64,000 nt of DNA. Source: Sulfuricurvum sp. Lineage in GTDB: Bacteria; Campylobacterota; Campylobacteria; Campylobacterales; Sulfurimonadaceae. The stretch spans positions 124,001-188,000 of the forward strand of contig NZ_JAQUHV010000001.1 in the NCBI RefSeq assembly GCF_028681615.1. The letters run 5' to 3'. Below the pieces are notes generated by a model that was not told the DNA's origin, did no database searches, and saw nothing but the letters and a program-made list of their open reading frames with translations. Shown piece after piece: positions 25,734 to 33,545 of this stretch; position 1 is the stretch's first letter, and every line of letters starts with the position of its first letter. Made by a program: the position numbers and the translations under genes.

Positions 25734-26451
25734 CGATAGCGTCAGAAGACGGTTCTAGGTATAAAATACGTCCGCAATGCGGACACATTGTAATCTCTTC
25801 ACCTTTGATAACGTCTGAATAGACTTTATCGCTGATCGCCATGTAGCATCCCATACACGCTTGATTGCGTACTGGTACAGCCGTTGTGTTTTTTGCCCAG
25901 CGGCGAATTTTTTGGTAAAACGACAACCCTTTTTGATTCATCGTGCTTACCAATGCTTCTTTACGGCCGAAAACCTCTTTACGTGCTTCGTCGATACGCG
26001 CCAATTTTACGTCTACATCCGCTTTTACCGTTGTAAGGGTCGCTTCGATTTCGGCTGCTTTAACTTCAAGTTCGTCGATTTTGCTTTGTTTGTGAGCGAT
26101 CAGTTTTTCCAAACGTTCAATCTCTTCGTTGGCAAAACTGACTTGCTCTTTTGCAATCTCTTCTTCGAGCTGAAGCGATTTCATTTCACGCTCGGTTTTC
26201 ACTTCACCGCTTTTACGGCTGTTCTCTTCAAGTTTTGCAGAGAGTTCGGCCAAGTGAAGCTCGTTTTTGTGTTTTTTGAGCTGCTCGTCTTTTATCTCTT
26301 GTTTAAGGGTATCGATCTCAGCGATAATACCGTTTTTTGTAGCGCTCAACGCGTCATATTGAAGATTGGCTTCTTCGATTTGCGGTTCAAATGCATCGAT
26401 ATCTTTATCGACCATTGAGAGCTCGATCAATTGTTCAAGGTGTTTGTTCAT
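25726..26451 (-). CDS. Coiled-coil zinc-ribbon protein
   Basis: A 241-residue cytoplasmic protein. Residues about 15-180 are almost continuous coiled coil rich in E, K and L; the C-terminus carries a four-cysteine zinc ribbon (CMGC and CPHCG). This is the DUF164/CdsZ-like family, conserved in Campylobacter at the same site; related proteins have been linked to nucleic acid or protein chaperoning, but the role is unsettled. I chose the ATG at 26451 (MNKHLEQL) because AGGAA precedes it; a start at 26475 would add eight residues. Confidence 0.85.
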   Translation of the reverse strand: MNKHLEQLIELSMVDKDIDAFEPQIEEANLQYDALSATKNGIIAEIDTLKQEIKDEQLKKHKNELHLAELSAKLEENSRKSGEVKTEREMKSLQLEEEIAKEQVSFANEEIERLEKLIAHKQSKIDELEVKAAEIEATLTTVKADVDVKLARIDEARKEVFGRKEALVSTMNQKGLSFYQKIRRWAKNTTAVPVRNQACMGCYMAISDKVYSDVIKGEEITMCPHCGRILYLEPSSDAIGA

Positions 26452-26489
26452 GGGGTTCCTTTTGGAGTTACACAATTACCTAATTTGCG

Positions 26490-27212
26490 CTAAAGATAGC
26501 TGAAGGGGTTTTTTGATGGCGAAATTATAACACTCAATCCTAATTTTTCCAAATGCCCCCCTAAAACCTCGCCAAAATAGCGTTCACTTTCATAGTGTCC
26601 GATATCAATCATCGACATTCCCAATGCGGATGCTTCCATTGCATCGTGATATTTGATATCTCCGGTGAGAAAACACTCCGCTTCGATATTACGCATCAAT
26701 GACGCTCCCGAACCCGTTACCAAAGCACAGGTTTTAATATGGTCATGACATTTAACCCCGCGAGTGTGAGGCAGCCCTAATGCAATTTTTATCTTTTGGG
26801 CAAAGGTATCATAGGGTTCATCAACCCCCAAATAGGCGACAAATCCCTCTTTGGCGATGATGGGGTATCCCAACACCTGTGTTGCGACGTAATCGTTGAG
26901 ATGAGTTTGGTCGAAATTGGTATGCATCGCAATATTGGAGATATTTTTACGGATCATCGGGGCAACGATTTTGGCGGGGTATTGATTGAATTGAAGCTGT
27001 TTAAGGCCGCCGAAAATAATCGGATGGTGGGTAATCAAAAGGGCATTTTCCGGGATGGTTTCGATGAGATCCGCATCGATGTCGATGCTCAAAACCACCT
27101 GTGTAATCTCTTGCGTAAAATCCCCCACCAGCAACCCTGAGTTATCCCAACCCTCTTGCAATGCAAAAGGGGAAAGTTCGTCGAGATAAGTATAGATTTC
27201 CTGAACCGTCAT
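26490..27212 (-). CDS. Nif3-like dinuclear metal-centre protein
   Basis: A 240-residue member of the NIF3/YbgI/DUF34 family, which binds two metal ions; some members act as GTP cyclohydrolase I-like or metal-insertion proteins, but the reaction is not settled. Metal-ligand motifs are ALLITHHPIIF and MHTNFDQ near the middle, with DIGHYESE at the C-terminal end. It is the length of the short form without the inserted PII-like domain. It overlaps the NYN gene by 4 bases. Confidence 0.92.
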   Translation of the reverse strand: MTVQEIYTYLDELSPFALQEGWDNSGLLVGDFTQEITQVVLSIDIDADLIETIPENALLITHHPIIFGGLKQLQFNQYPAKIVAPMIRKNISNIAMHTNFDQTHLNDYVATQVLGYPIIAKEGFVAYLGVDEPYDTFAQKIKIALGLPHTRGVKCHDHIKTCALVTGSGASLMRNIEAECFLTGDIKYHDAMEASALGMSMIDIGHYESERYFGEVLGGHLEKLGLSVIISPSKNPFSYL

Positions 27213-27949
27213 TTTTCATAACTCCTTTTATGCCGTTTAAACCGCACATGAACTGCCTGTGAACCGGATAACGGATCGGAAAATTTAAATTCAAATTCTC
27301 CTAAACTCTCGATCAAATCAAGGAGTTTTTTAAAGCCGTAACTGCGGGGATCGAATTCGGGAGCTTTGTTGATCAGGTTTTGCCCGATTGATCCCAGATA
27401 CGACCATCCAGCTTCATTCGTCGTATCTTCCACGGCATTTCGTACCAATGCGAGCAGAGCTTTGTTATCGGATTTGATTTTAGGTGCAAGCGTCTCTTTA
27501 TGGTTTTGGGTACGACGGAGGTTTTCGGTAAAAATAAACTTATCGCATACGCCGATAAATGCTTTAGGGGTTTTTTGTTCTCCGAAACCGTACACTTTTA
27601 TCCCCGATTCGCGGATACGGCTGGCAAGACGGGTAAAGTCACTGTCACTTGAGACAATACAAAAGCCGTCAAAGTTTTTCGTATAGAGCAGATCCATCGC
27701 ATCGATAATCATCGCACTATCGGTCGCATTTTTCCCTGTGGTATAGGCAAACTGCTGCATCGGATGAAGACCGTGTTCCAAAAGGGCATTTTTCCATCCT
27801 TTGAGTTTCGTATCGGTCCAGTCACCGTAAATCCGTTTGACACTGGCAATACCGTGTGCGGCGATCTCATCCATGAGCCCCTCAATAATCGAAGGCTGTG
27901 AATTGTCCGCATCGATCAAAACGGCCAACCTTGCTTGGTCGTCAATCAT
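27209..27949 (-). CDS. NYN-domain protein with C-terminal LOTUS-type domain
   Basis: A 246-residue protein. Residues about 5-150 form a NYN (PIN-like) fold: LAVLIDADNSQPS at the start, TDSAMIIDAMDLLY in the middle and FCIVSSDSDFTRLA, with the acidic residues expected for metal-dependent RNA cleavage. The last 80 residues (LVRNAVEDTTNEAGWSYLGSIGQNL...YGFKKLLDLIE) resemble an OST-HTH/LOTUS RNA-binding domain. Bacterial proteins of this layout are predicted RNases or RNA-binding factors with unknown targets. It overlaps Nif3 and the TPR gene by 4 bases each. Confidence 0.88.
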   Translation of the reverse strand: MIDDQARLAVLIDADNSQPSIIEGLMDEIAAHGIASVKRIYGDWTDTKLKGWKNALLEHGLHPMQQFAYTTGKNATDSAMIIDAMDLLYTKNFDGFCIVSSDSDFTRLASRIRESGIKVYGFGEQKTPKAFIGVCDKFIFTENLRRTQNHKETLAPKIKSDNKALLALVRNAVEDTTNEAGWSYLGSIGQNLINKAPEFDPRSYGFKKLLDLIESLGEFEFKFSDPLSGSQAVHVRFKRHKRSYEK

Positions 27950-28530
27950 TTCATTCCTCCTAACGATTGCAACGCTTCACGCGCTTGCGAAAAATCATGC
28001 TGAAGATCAAGTGCATGCGAGTACATGCTTCGCGCTGCATCGATATCATTCATATCAACCAACAGATTACCGTAATTATAATAGGTCTGAGCATACGTAT
28101 CATCTATCTCCAAAGCTTTAAGGTAATGGTCTTGGGCCCGTTCATACGCATGTTCGGCACGGTAGAGGGAAGCGATCGCGTTATGGGTCAAATCATCATT
28201 CTCATCAAGTTCCAAGGAGCGTTCATAGAGTTCGATCGCAGAGAGTCGATCTCCGGATTTGGCGATGACGAATGCAAGTTTGTTTAAAATCTCAGGGTTT
28301 TCAGGATCGGCATGCAGTGCCTCTTCCAGATGCATTTTTGCTCCTGCTAAATTTCCCGCTTCGTACGCTTTATCGGCTTCAAGGACAGATGCAGGTTCGG
28401 ATACAACGGGTTCAGGATTTTTTGTTTCGGGATTATGAGGAGGGGAATCGTCTAAATTTTGAACGTGACGAAAGATTTGATACGCGAAAAAAAGTGTCAT
28501 AGCAAACATCAAAATTTGGAATGTACTCAT
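27946..28530 (-). CDS. Membrane-anchored TPR protein
   Basis: A 194-residue protein with one N-terminal membrane segment (MSTFQILMFAMTLFFAYQIF) and a body of about four tetratricopeptide repeats: AYEAGNLAGAKMHLEEALHA, ILNKLAFVIAKSGDRLSAIE, THNAIASLYRAEHAYERAQD, YYNYGNLLVDMNDIDAARSM. The ATG at 28530 has an AGGGGAA site; an upstream start at 28569 would precede the membrane helix with unrelated residues. TPR proteins scaffold partners, so no reaction is implied. It diverges from ppk1 across 69 bases. Confidence 0.85.
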   Translation of the reverse strand: MSTFQILMFAMTLFFAYQIFRHVQNLDDSPPHNPETKNPEPVVSEPASVLEADKAYEAGNLAGAKMHLEEALHADPENPEILNKLAFVIAKSGDRLSAIELYERSLELDENDDLTHNAIASLYRAEHAYERAQDHYLKALEIDDTYAQTYYNYGNLLVDMNDIDAARSMYSHALDLQHDFSQAREALQSLGGMK

Positions 28531-28599
28531 TAAGTTCCCCTTTTGTAACCCTAAGTATAATATAATCACGTTAACTTAAAACCAAAACCGGTAGAAACT

Positions 28600-30699
28600 A
28601 TGCCCACTAATTTAAAAAATCCAATTCTTTATATCAATCGAGAACTCTCATGGCTCCAATTTAATACACGTGTTTTAAAACAAGCGCTGAACGAATCTCT
28701 TCCCCTCTTGGAACGGCTCAAATTCCTCGCTATTTACGGAACCAATCTCGACGAGTTCTACATGATTCGGGTTGCCGGATTAAAAAAACTTTTCAGTGCC
28801 GGAGTCAATGTATCGGGAGGAGATCGCTTTACCCCGTTGCATCAATTACGTGAGATCCGCACCTACCTGCATGATGAACAAAAAGTGGTTGAACACTGTT
28901 TGCTGGACATCATGCATCATCTTGAAAAAGAGGGGATGTTTTTCAAATCGTATCAAGAAACCACCCCTGAACAGCGTAAAATTTTGGATAAATATTTTCA
29001 TGAAAACATCTATCCCGTAATCGTCCCTATCGCTGTCGATGCAACTCACCCCTTTCCCCATCTGAATAACCTCAGTTTTGGGCAAATCGTGAAGCTTCGA
29101 GATAAAGATGAACCGAGCATCGAACGCTACGGCATTATCCGCATACCGCGTGTATTGCCTCGTTTCGTCGATATTGATAACCGTATTTATATCCCGATCG
29201 GAAGTATCGTATCCGAGCATATCCAAGATCTTTTCCCGGGATACGAGCTCATAAAATTCTCGGCTTTCCGCATCACCCGAAATGCCGATATCGCGATTGA
29301 AGAAGAAGAAGCGGACGATTTTATGGAGATCCTCGAAGAGGGTCTCAAACTCCGTAAAAAAGGGGAAATCGTTCGTCTCGAATTAAGCAACCATGCTGAC
29401 GATGATCTGCTCAATTTTTTCAACCGTCATGCAAATGTTTTCAAGGATGACATTTACCGTTTCCAAACCTATCTCAATCTCGGTGCCCTGTGGCAAGTTG
29501 TCGGAAACAAAGATTTTGCCCATCTCACCAGTCCGAGTTTCAAACCGCGCAATCTCCCTCCTCTAAATTCGGATGAGAGCTTGTATACTATTCTTGACAA
29601 ACAAGATCTCGTTTTGTTCCACCCTTTTGAGAGTTTTGAGCCGGTAGTGCGTCTCATCCAGACTGCAGCAAAAGATCCCGATGTCGTCTCAATCCGTATG
29701 ACGCTGTATCGTTCAGGTTCCAAATCGGTTATCGTCCAATCTCTGATCGCAGCCGCAGAATCGGGAAAACAGGTCACCGTTATGGTAGAACTGCGGGCAC
29801 GTTTTGATGAAGAAAACAATCTGCAATGGGCGAAAGCACTCGAAAATGCCGGAGCACATGTCATTTACGGTATCACCGGATTTAAAGTTCATGCCAAAGC
29901 CGCCCTCATCACCCGCCGTGTCGATGGCAAACTCAAACAGTACGCTCACTTAGGTACCGGAAACTATAACCCATCAACCGCAACCGTCTACACCGATATC
30001 AGCTACATGACCAGCAATGATGCCATAACCTATGATATGACCCGATTTTTCCACTTTTTGACCGGATTCAGCAAAAAAGGGAAACTGAGCGAACTCTACA
30101 TGGCACCGACACAGATCAAACCGAAACTCCTCTCGCTCATCCACAACGAAACACGTATGGGAAGCGAAGGGGTCATCATCGCCAAAATGAATGCTCTCGT
30201 CGATGAGGACATCATCCGCGCACTCTACAAAGCATCACAAGCCGGAGTTAAAATCGAGCTCATTATCCGCGGAGTCTGTTGTCTCCGTCCTGGCATCGAG
30301 GGGGTTAGCGACAACATTCGTGTCACCTCCATCATCGGGAAATATTTGGAGCATGCACGAATTTTTTATTTTAAACACTCTACGCCGCAAACCTATATAT
30401 CGAGTGCCGATTGGATGCCGAGAAACCTCTTGCGTCGCATTGAATTGCTCACACCCGTGTCCGGAGAAGAATCATCGGCAAAACTCCTCCAGATTTTGCA
30501 ATTACAAATTTCGGACAATGATCTTGCCTATGAGCTCCAAAATGACGGCACCTACGTAAAAGTTCCTCATGACGGCTCATCAATCATCAACTCTCATGCC
30601 ATAGTTGAAACCGAAATTAATAAACTCTACAGTTCAATCAAAAAACAGACTCCAAATTACGTGCAGCAACTTACGGCACGATTATTTAAAGAGAGTTAA
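28600..30699 (+). CDS. ppk1: Polyphosphate kinase
   Basis: Reversibly polymerises the terminal phosphate of ATP into polyphosphate. The 699-residue protein has the four-domain PPK1 layout: N domain (INRELSWLQFNTRVL), head domain, then two phospholipase-D-like catalytic domains with the autophosphorylated histidine region FKVHAKAALITRR and GTGNYNPSTATVYTD. Tandem TATAAT-like hexamers at 28556-28566 lie about 35 bases upstream. The next gene follows after 12 bases. Confidence 0.98.
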   Translation: MPTNLKNPILYINRELSWLQFNTRVLKQALNESLPLLERLKFLAIYGTNLDEFYMIRVAGLKKLFSAGVNVSGGDRFTPLHQLREIRTYLHDEQKVVEHCLLDIMHHLEKEGMFFKSYQETTPEQRKILDKYFHENIYPVIVPIAVDATHPFPHLNNLSFGQIVKLRDKDEPSIERYGIIRIPRVLPRFVDIDNRIYIPIGSIVSEHIQDLFPGYELIKFSAFRITRNADIAIEEEEADDFMEILEEGLKLRKKGEIVRLELSNHADDDLLNFFNRHANVFKDDIYRFQTYLNLGALWQVVGNKDFAHLTSPSFKPRNLPPLNSDESLYTILDKQDLVLFHPFESFEPVVRLIQTAAKDPDVVSIRMTLYRSGSKSVIVQSLIAAAESGKQVTVMVELRARFDEENNLQWAKALENAGAHVIYGITGFKVHAKAALITRRVDGKLKQYAHLGTGNYNPSTATVYTDISYMTSNDAITYDMTRFFHFLTGFSKKGKLSELYMAPTQIKPKLLSLIHNETRMGSEGVIIAKMNALVDEDIIRALYKASQAGVKIELIIRGVCCLRPGIEGVSDNIRVTSIIGKYLEHARIFYFKHSTPQTYISSADWMPRNLLRRIELLTPVSGEESSAKLLQILQLQISDNDLAYELQNDGTYVKVPHDGSSIINSHAIVETEINKLYSSIKKQTPNYVQQLTARLFKES

Positions 30700-30711
30700 C
30701 GAAGGATTTCG

Positions 30712-31248
30712 ATGATCAGTAATTATCTAAACTATACCCCCGAAATGAAAGAGCGCGTTTGGATTGCACCTTCTGCCGATGTTATCGGACGTGTATCAAT
30801 GGGAGAAGATGTAAGTATTTGGTTCGGATGCGTCGTTCGCGGTGATGTCCACTATATCCAAATCGGAGATCGCAGCAATATTCAAGATTTGAGTATGGTA
30901 CACGTCACCCACCACAAACGTGACGATATGAGTGACGGATATCCGACAATCATCGGAAACGATGTTACTGTCGGGCACCGGGTCATGTTACACGGATGTA
31001 CGATTGAAGATGCCTGCCTTATCGGAATGTCAGCGACAATCCTCGACGGTGCCGTAATCGGTAAAGAATCCATTGTCGGTGCCGGTGCGCTAGTAACTAA
31101 AAACAAAATTTTTCCTCCCCGCTCGCTTATCATGGGAAGCCCTGCAAAAGTGGTGAGAGAATTGAGTGACGAAGAAGTTGCAGAGCTGTATGCTTCGGCC
31201 AAACGTTACGTGAGTTTCAAAGAAAACTACCGCGCACCGAATGTTTGA
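30712..31248 (+). CDS. Gamma-carbonic-anhydrase-like hexapeptide protein
   Basis: A 178-residue left-handed beta-helix protein of the Cam/YrdA family. Repeats such as IGDRSNIQDLSMVHVTHH, IGNDVTVGHRVMLHGC and IEDACLIGMSATI carry three histidines that form the inter-subunit zinc or iron site. Some relatives hydrate CO2, others have no detectable activity. It sits between ppk1 and a UPF0126 membrane protein, overlapping the latter by 8 bases. Confidence 0.9.
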   Translation: MISNYLNYTPEMKERVWIAPSADVIGRVSMGEDVSIWFGCVVRGDVHYIQIGDRSNIQDLSMVHVTHHKRDDMSDGYPTIIGNDVTVGHRVMLHGCTIEDACLIGMSATILDGAVIGKESIVGAGALVTKNKIFPPRSLIMGSPAKVVRELSDEEVAELYASAKRYVSFKENYRAPNV

Positions 31249-31858
31249 TGTCGTCCTAGCCGCCGATATTCTCGGGATTTTCGCTTTTGCCCTGAGCGGG
31301 TTTTTGGTCGGGGTTCGTAATAACCTCGATCTGCTCGGTCTGATCATCTCTGCATCGCTCACTGCACTCGGTGGCGGTGTCGTGCGGGATGTTCTTCTGG
31401 GACGGACCCCTTTTGCGTTTAACGAATACTATCCGGCACTGACTGTCATCATAACCATCCTGTTCGCCTTCGCCTTCCGCCTTTACCGTCGTGAACAGCT
31501 GGAGCGCCAATGGCTGTTTGTCGTCTCGGATACGATCGGGCTGGTGGCTTTTAGTATCACAGGCGCCCTGCTGGCCATCGAGGTTGAGTTTAATTTCTTC
31601 GGTGTCATGATACTGAGTTTCCTAACGGCAGTCGGCGGAGGGGTTTTACGCGATACGATGATCAACCAAGTCCCCTCTGTCTTGATCAGCGATTTTTATG
31701 GTTCAATCGCCATTATTGTTTCTGTCTTGCTGCTGCTTTTAGTGCAAGTAGATATGATCAATACATGGGGAGTCGCCGGAGTCGCCGGATTTGCAATCTT
31801 TTTACGGCTCCTAGCGTATTACAAACAATGGCATCTGCCTAAACTCAATATGGATTAA
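31241..31858 (+). CDS. UPF0126/TRIC-type membrane protein
   Basis: A 205-residue inner-membrane protein with two repeated halves, each of about three helices. Each half bears a glycine-rich signature: LGGGVVRDVLLGRTP and VGGGVLRDTMINQVP. Prokaryotic members of this family are structurally trimeric cation channels (TRIC), but physiological ions vary or are unknown. It overlaps the hexapeptide gene by 8 bases and mtgA starts 2 bases after it, so the set is one transcript. Confidence 0.9.
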   Translation: MFDVVLAADILGIFAFALSGFLVGVRNNLDLLGLIISASLTALGGGVVRDVLLGRTPFAFNEYYPALTVIITILFAFAFRLYRREQLERQWLFVVSDTIGLVAFSITGALLAIEVEFNFFGVMILSFLTAVGGGVLRDTMINQVPSVLISDFYGSIAIIVSVLLLLLVQVDMINTWGVAGVAGFAIFLRLLAYYKQWHLPKLNMD

Positions 31859-31860
31859 TC

Positions 31861-32730
31861 ATGTCTAAACTCAAACTTTTTTTTATTATCCTTCTGATCG
31901 GTGGATTTATCGATATCGGACGGTATCTCATCTATCCGAATGTTTCCGATTTACGGGATATTCACCCTATTCCTACCGCCTTTATGGAGTACAGAGAAGA
32001 TCAATGGGCTTCTGAAAACCGTGACATGCACATCACCCAAAAGTGGGTACCCATCTCTCAGATTTCACCCAATATTATCAAAGCGGTTCTCATCGGAGAA
32101 GACGATAAATTTTGGAACCATGACGGCTTTGATGTGAATGGAATGGAACAGGCATTGGAGCGGAGTCTGAAAAAAGGGTCTGTGGCCGGAGGAAGTACCA
32201 TAAGCCAGCAACTCGCCAAAAACCTTTACCTCTCACCGAGTAAAAATCCGATCCGTAAAATCAAAGAAGCGATCCTGACATGGCGGATTGAGAGTACCCT
32301 CTCGAAACGACAAATTCTTGAGCTCTACCTCAACGTTGCGGAATGGGGAGACGGGATTTTCGGAATCGAAGCTGCGGCCCGCCATTATTATCATAAAAGT
32401 GCCAAGAATCTAACCGGACTCGAAGCGGCTCATTTGGCGGCTGTTCTCCCTAACCCTATCCGTTACAACGCGACCGGCAATCAAAAATACGTCGTGAACC
32501 GCTCTCGTATCATCTATAAAATCATGAAACGCCGTGGTATCGTCATCCCTCAATATCAAGAGGTGATGACTCCGCCAAAAAAAGAAGAAGTAATACCGAC
32601 CACAGAAGAGAGCAATCAAAGCGTCACCGATTTGTTCAGTGAATCCAATCCGTCCGAGCCCGCAACCGAGAATGCAGGCGAAGCGGACATACCCACTTCA
32701 AATGATACAAACACCTCTATGAAGTTTTAA
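31861..32730 (+). CDS. mtgA: Monofunctional peptidoglycan transglycosylase
   Basis: A GT51 enzyme that polymerises lipid II into glycan strands on the periplasmic side. It has an N-terminal membrane anchor (about 5-25) and the motifs GEDDKFWNHDGFD with the catalytic glutamate, GGSTISQQLAKNLYL, and ILELYLNVAEWGDGIFG. After about residue 235 a low-complexity tail rich in E, T, S and N replaces the usual end, making it 289 residues against the usual 230-240. It follows the UPF0126 gene by 2 bases. Confidence 0.94.
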   Translation: MSKLKLFFIILLIGGFIDIGRYLIYPNVSDLRDIHPIPTAFMEYREDQWASENRDMHITQKWVPISQISPNIIKAVLIGEDDKFWNHDGFDVNGMEQALERSLKKGSVAGGSTISQQLAKNLYLSPSKNPIRKIKEAILTWRIESTLSKRQILELYLNVAEWGDGIFGIEAAARHYYHKSAKNLTGLEAAHLAAVLPNPIRYNATGNQKYVVNRSRIIYKIMKRRGIVIPQYQEVMTPPKKEEVIPTTEESNQSVTDLFSESNPSEPATENAGEADIPTSNDTNTSMKF

Positions 32731-32757
32731 TCCCTCTTCTTTTGTGGTACACTTAAG

Positions 32758-32779
32758 GTTACCAAATCAGGGGGTAACC
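32758..32779 (+). promoter_or_regulatory. Hairpin covering the ribosome site of the carbonic anhydrase
   Basis: GGTTACC (32758-32764) and GGTAACC (32773-32779) form a 7-bp stem with an 8-base loop, directly before the ATG at 32781. The only Shine-Dalgarno-like stretch, AGGGGG (32769-32774), lies in the loop and the 3' arm. Alternatively the repeat is a protein-binding operator. Confidence 0.4.
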
Positions 32780-32780
32780 G

Positions 32781-33545
32781 ATGAATAAGCGGACGTTTCT
32801 CAAATTTTTTGCTCTGACTTCAAGTTCGTTGGTTCTGGCCAACTCAGCCGAACCTTCAGCCTCCCATCATACGGTTCCCAACACCCAAGAACTGCAAGAG
32901 ATGGCTCAAAAAATGTTTGCGGATGTAATCTCCCAAAATGATTATTATGTCAATCATTCCGGTTCGACCTTTTTTGAAAAACTCAAAAACGGACAACATC
33001 CCCGTGCCACGGTAATCGGGTGTTCAGACTCCCGTTTTCAAAGTATTTCTCTTGATGCAACACCGGAAAATGATCTCTTTATGATCCGTAATATCGGCAA
33101 TCAATTCGGCTCCAATATGGGGAGTGTCGAATACGGTGTCCGTCATTTGAATACCCCGTTGCTCATTATCGTCGGCCATTCACGCTGCGGTGCGATCAAA
33201 GCGGCGTTAAGCGATTATTCTGCCGAAGGGCCGCATATTATTCAAGAGCTCGATTCACTCTCTTTGGCGATTCGCAAAACATCGATGATGGGTACGGATG
33301 AAACAAAATGGCTCGCAGGTGTTGTGAACAATGTACATCAATAAGTGTTTTATGCAGAGAAAGAATTTAAAGCAGATGTAGAAAGCGGCAAGCTGACCAT
33401 CGTAGGGACGGTATACGATTTAGCCAATGATTTTAATAACGGCTACGGACGGCTGAAAATTGTCAACATCAACGGTGAAAGCAACCCCGAAAAAATGATG
33501 GAATTTCCGCTGATGAAATCCATCTTTAAACCCGTACGCCTCTAA
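32781..33545 (+). pseudogene. Periplasmic beta-carbonic anhydrase interrupted by an in-frame TAA
   Basis: The first 187 codons encode a signal-peptide-bearing beta-carbonic anhydrase with all zinc ligands: Cys81 (GCSDSRF, with Asp83 and Arg85), His133 and Cys136 (GHSRCG). Codon 188 (33342-33344) is TAA where relatives usually have glutamine (NVHQQV). The same frame then continues without shift for 66 codons (VFYAEKEFKADVESGKLTIVG...VYDL), the normal C-terminus, to 33545. One C-to-T change would explain it. It may be a pseudogene, a truncated enzyme or an assembly error. A GTG follows the TAA, but independent translation of the tail is doubtful. Confidence 0.85.

Noticed and set aside
25861-26418. 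Plus-strand open frame of 185 codons opposite the zinc-ribbon gene
   Set aside because: Its F- and C-rich sequence is the complement of an E/K-rich coiled coil, so it is a shadow.
33345-33545. Independent 66-codon gene after the carbonic anhydrase stop
   Set aside because: It begins with GTG directly after the TAA and continues the carbonic anhydrase fold in the same frame, so it is the tail of the interrupted gene.
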